This document shows, piece after piece, positions 61,905 to 64,000 of a stretch of DNA of 64,000 nt (within the stretch, counting starts at the first letter, position 1; each line of letters opens with the position of its first letter). The position numbers and the translations under genes were made by a program. This stretch comes from Pseudomonas sp. 10-1B (GTDB lineage Bacteria; Pseudomonadota; Gammaproteobacteria; Pseudomonadales; Pseudomonadaceae). The stretch lies in the NCBI RefSeq assembly GCF_000935045.1, contig NZ_JYKS01000033.1, positions 1 through 64,000 on the forward strand. Direction: 5' to 3'. The notes under the pieces are model-generated. The model was not told the origin of the DNA. It ran no database searches and saw only the letters and a program-made list of their open reading frames with translations.

Positions 61905-63053
61905 ATGGCCCCACCCCCGGTAACTGGTCTCATCCTCTCTGGCGGCGGCGCCCGTGCCGCCTATCAGGTAGGTGTACTTGCCGGCCTAGCCGAGCTGTTG
62001 CCCGCTGGCGCGCACAACCCATTCCCGGTCATCGTCGGCACCTCCGCCGGGGCCATAAACGCCGTCACCCTGGCCAGCGGCGCCAACCACTTCAATGAAG
62101 CCGTGCAACGGCTTACCGCGTTCTGGCAGAATTTTCGCAGCCACCTGGTCATCCGCAGCGACTGGCCCGGGGTGGTGCGCCAGGCCAGCCGTTTCGTCGG
62201 CCATAGCCTGCTTGGCCTGGGCGGCCAGGCGCCGGTGGCGCTGCTGGACAGCAGCCCGCTGCACGGCTTGCTGAAGGCGCACCTGAACCTGGACGGCATC
62301 GCTCACGCCTTGGCCGCTGAGCAGTTGCGCGCCGTGGCAGTGACCGCCTTCGGCTACGAGTCCGGCCAGGCGGTGACCTTCTATCAGGGCCGCGGCACCA
62401 TCGAACCCTGGCTACGCCACCGCCGAATCGGCGTACCCACGCCGTTGACCATCGACCACCTGCTGGCCAGTGCGGCGATTCCGCTGCTGTTCGCCCCGGT
62501 GCAGCTGGGCGACGAGTATTACGGTGATGGCGCGGTACGCCAGTCGGCACCGATCAGCCCGGCCTTGCACCTGGGCGCCAGCCGGGTGCTGGTGGTCGGG
62601 GTCAGCGGCAACCCGCAGCGGCCAGCGCCGCCGTTGCCGACCCAGCGCGTGTTCAGCGGGCGGCAGCCGAGCCTGGCGCAGATTGGCGGGCACATGCTCA
62701 ACAGCACCTTCATCGACAGCCTGGAAGACGACATCGAACTGCTGCAGCGCCTGAACCACCTGAGCCGCCTGTTGCCGGCACACCTGGACGCCCGGCGCCT
62801 GGGCCTGGCGCCGATCGAGGTGCTGGTGGTAGCGCCCAGCCAGCCGCTGGACGAGATTGCCGCGCGCCACCGGCGCGAGCTGCCGGCGGCGTTGCGCCTG
62901 TTCCTGCGTGGGCCGGGGGCTACGCGGACCAGTGGGGCGGGGGTGTTGAGCTATTTGCTGTTCGAGGCCAGCTATTGCAGTGAGCTGATCGAACTGGGAC
63001 GGCGCGATGCCTTGGCCAAGAAGCGCGAGTTGTGCCAGTTCCTGGGGATTTGA
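61905..63053 (+). CDS. Patatin-like phospholipase
   Basis: A 382-aa serine lipase of the patatin family. The oxyanion loop SGGGARAAYQVGVL begins near residue 12, GTSAG (Ser nucleophile) near 45, and the catalytic Asp is in YYGDGAVRQ near 207. It has no signal peptide or membrane helix. Likely a lysophospholipase or esterase acting on membrane lipids. Confidence 0.9.
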   Translation: MAPPPVTGLILSGGGARAAYQVGVLAGLAELLPAGAHNPFPVIVGTSAGAINAVTLASGANHFNEAVQRLTAFWQNFRSHLVIRSDWPGVVRQASRFVGHSLLGLGGQAPVALLDSSPLHGLLKAHLNLDGIAHALAAEQLRAVAVTAFGYESGQAVTFYQGRGTIEPWLRHRRIGVPTPLTIDHLLASAAIPLLFAPVQLGDEYYGDGAVRQSAPISPALHLGASRVLVVGVSGNPQRPAPPLPTQRVFSGRQPSLAQIGGHMLNSTFIDSLEDDIELLQRLNHLSRLLPAHLDARRLGLAPIEVLVVAPSQPLDEIAARHRRELPAALRLFLRGPGATRTSGAGVLSYLLFEASYCSELIELGRRDALAKKRELCQFLGI

Positions 63054-63057
63054 TATT

Positions 63058-63229
63058 GCCTGTGCCGGCCCTATCGCCGGCAAGCCAGCTCCCACAGGAC
63101 CCCACAATGCCCGGGCCTGCGGTGAGGCCAGTCCAGGCAAGACAGTTGCTACCACAGGAGGGCACCGCCCTTAGGTAATGTGCAGTCCCCTGTGGGAGCC
63201 GGCTTGCCGGCGATAGGGCCGGCACAGGC
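63058..63229. repeat. REP pair with an inserted stretch
   Basis: Two TGGCTTGCCGGC-type halves at 63066-63098 and 63188-63220 are separated by about 90 bp, longer than the usual spacer. The middle holds a CTACCACAGGAGG fragment and a GAGGCCAGTCCAGGCAA tail. Confidence 0.8.
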
Positions 63230-64000
63230 TTACTCGGCTATCTGCAACTTGCGCGCCTGGGTATACACATACCGCACCTTCTCGTACTCGAACGGCGAGT
63301 TCAGCTGGCCATAGCGGAAGTTGGTGGTATAGCGCTTGTCTACCACGCGCAGGGCAATGATTTCCGGGTGGTCGCTGCTGGCTTCGGCCACGTTCAGGTA
63401 GTTGATCGCCTGCTCACCCGCATAATCCACCACCAGCCCGGTGGTATCGCGCAGGTTCGACGGCCCCAGCCCCGGCAGCATCAGGTACGGCCCGTCCGGT
63501 ACGCCGTAAAAGCCCAAGGTCTGGCCAAAGTCCTCGCTCTGCCGTGGCAGGCCCATCTTGGTCGCCGGGTCCCACAGGCCACCGACGCCGATGATGGTAT
63601 TGAACATCAGCCGCGCGGTGATCTGCGCCGAACGCTTGGCCTTCAGTTGCAACACGCTGTTGAACAGGTTCGGCACATCGCCCAGGTTGTTGAAGAAGTT
63701 GCTCACCCCGGTGCGCACGAAACGCGGGGTGACGTACTGGTAGCCGTTCACCAGCGGCAGCAGCACCCACTGGTCCAGGCGGTAGTTGAAGTGGTAGATG
63801 CGCCGGTTGATCGACTCCAGCGGGTCGTACACGTTCAGCGCTTCCAGGGTGGAGCGTTCGAACTCGCGCTGGTCCAGCCCCGGGTTGAATTTCAGCTCGC
63901 GCAGCGGGTCGAGAAAACCATCGGCCTCGGGCGTCAGCGGCGCGGCAGTCACTTGCGGGTCGGCCTCGACCACGCTGGCCCGGGGCGCGGTTTCTGCGCC
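63230..64000 (-). CDS. mlaA: MlaA/VacJ lipoprotein, 5' end missing
   Basis: The frame is open to the right edge, with 256 codons and no start codon in view, so the signal and lipobox lie outside. The visible protein has the VacJ core: DPLESINRRIYHFNYRLDQW, NNLGDVPNLFNSVLQLK, and GPSNLRDTTGLVVD. MlaA removes mislocalised phospholipids from the outer membrane outer leaflet with MlaBCDEF. Confidence 0.92.
   Translation of the reverse strand, partial: GAETAPRASVVEADPQVTAAPLTPEADGFLDPLRELKFNPGLDQREFERSTLEALNVYDPLESINRRIYHFNYRLDQWVLLPLVNGYQYVTPRFVRTGVSNFFNNLGDVPNLFNSVLQLKAKRSAQITARLMFNTIIGVGGLWDPATKMGLPRQSEDFGQTLGFYGVPDGPYLMLPGLGPSNLRDTTGLVVDYAGEQAINYLNVAEASSDHPEIIALRVVDKRYTTNFRYGQLNSPFEYEKVRYVYTQARKLQIAE

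Overview
This is a 64-kb chromosomal segment from a fluorescent pseudomonad, almost certainly the Pseudomonas putida group. The evidence is high GC with NNC/NNG-rich codons, Pseudomonas-type REP repeats in nearly every intergenic gap, an aerobic cob cluster in the putida arrangement, a symporter-fused hybrid kinase (MxtR/CrbS type) next to rmuC, a flavoreductase-fused nitrate reductase, and minCDE beside lpxL. No phage, integron, transposase or CRISPR array is visible. The window is mostly core genome with several small remodelled spots.

Layout. 1-284: tandem 120-bp REP unit. 285-10282: an unknown gene, a cobalamin riboswitch, then cobO-cobB-bluB-cobD-cobC-cobQ-cobU and cobT-phosphatase-cobS (late aerobic B12 synthesis and nucleotide-loop assembly). 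10283-13661: MarR regulator with its likely efflux target and a 40-codon membrane ORF, a yhfG antitoxin gene with an internally deleted fic gene, and a periplasmic glutathione peroxidase. 13662-14446: large inverted repeat with a hexanucleotide tract. 14447-18210: FadL-like porin, three little-known genes and a 950-bp gap. 18390-29630: rmuC, the symporter-hybrid kinase, MFS transporter, LplT-PlsC fusion, guanidine-II riboswitch with sugE/gdx, BASS transporter, rdgC. 29798-30420: duplicated tRNA-Val/tRNA-Asp operon.

30591-40032: map, nitrate assimilation (nasA, nirB, nirD), LysR regulator. nasA and nirB each have a 5' leader with an A1/G4 hexaloop hairpin followed by an intrinsic terminator, the layout expected for ANTAR (NasT) antitermination. 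40220-44154: FKBP lipoprotein, YkvA-like protein preceded by a palindrome of two DnaA boxes, an uncharacterised two-gene operon with two operator palindromes, and an EAL gene cut short by a REP element whose 3' end is present in three copies. 44265-53878: prc, quinone oxidoreductase, and an ABC importer with a phosphodiesterase, a HAD phosphatase and a GntR/UTRA regulator, probably an organophosphorus uptake and breakdown system. 53975-64000: MscS channel, small membrane protein, apeB, rluA, minCDE, lpxL, patatin phospholipase and the 3' part of mlaA, running off the right edge.

The most interesting items are the mini-fic/yhfG locus, the EAL/REP triplication, the PHD-XRE two-gene operon at 41.8-42.5 kb, the paired nitrate leaders, the guanidine riboswitch and the phosphodiester ABC operon. 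All functional statements are read from sequence and family knowledge; no database search was run.
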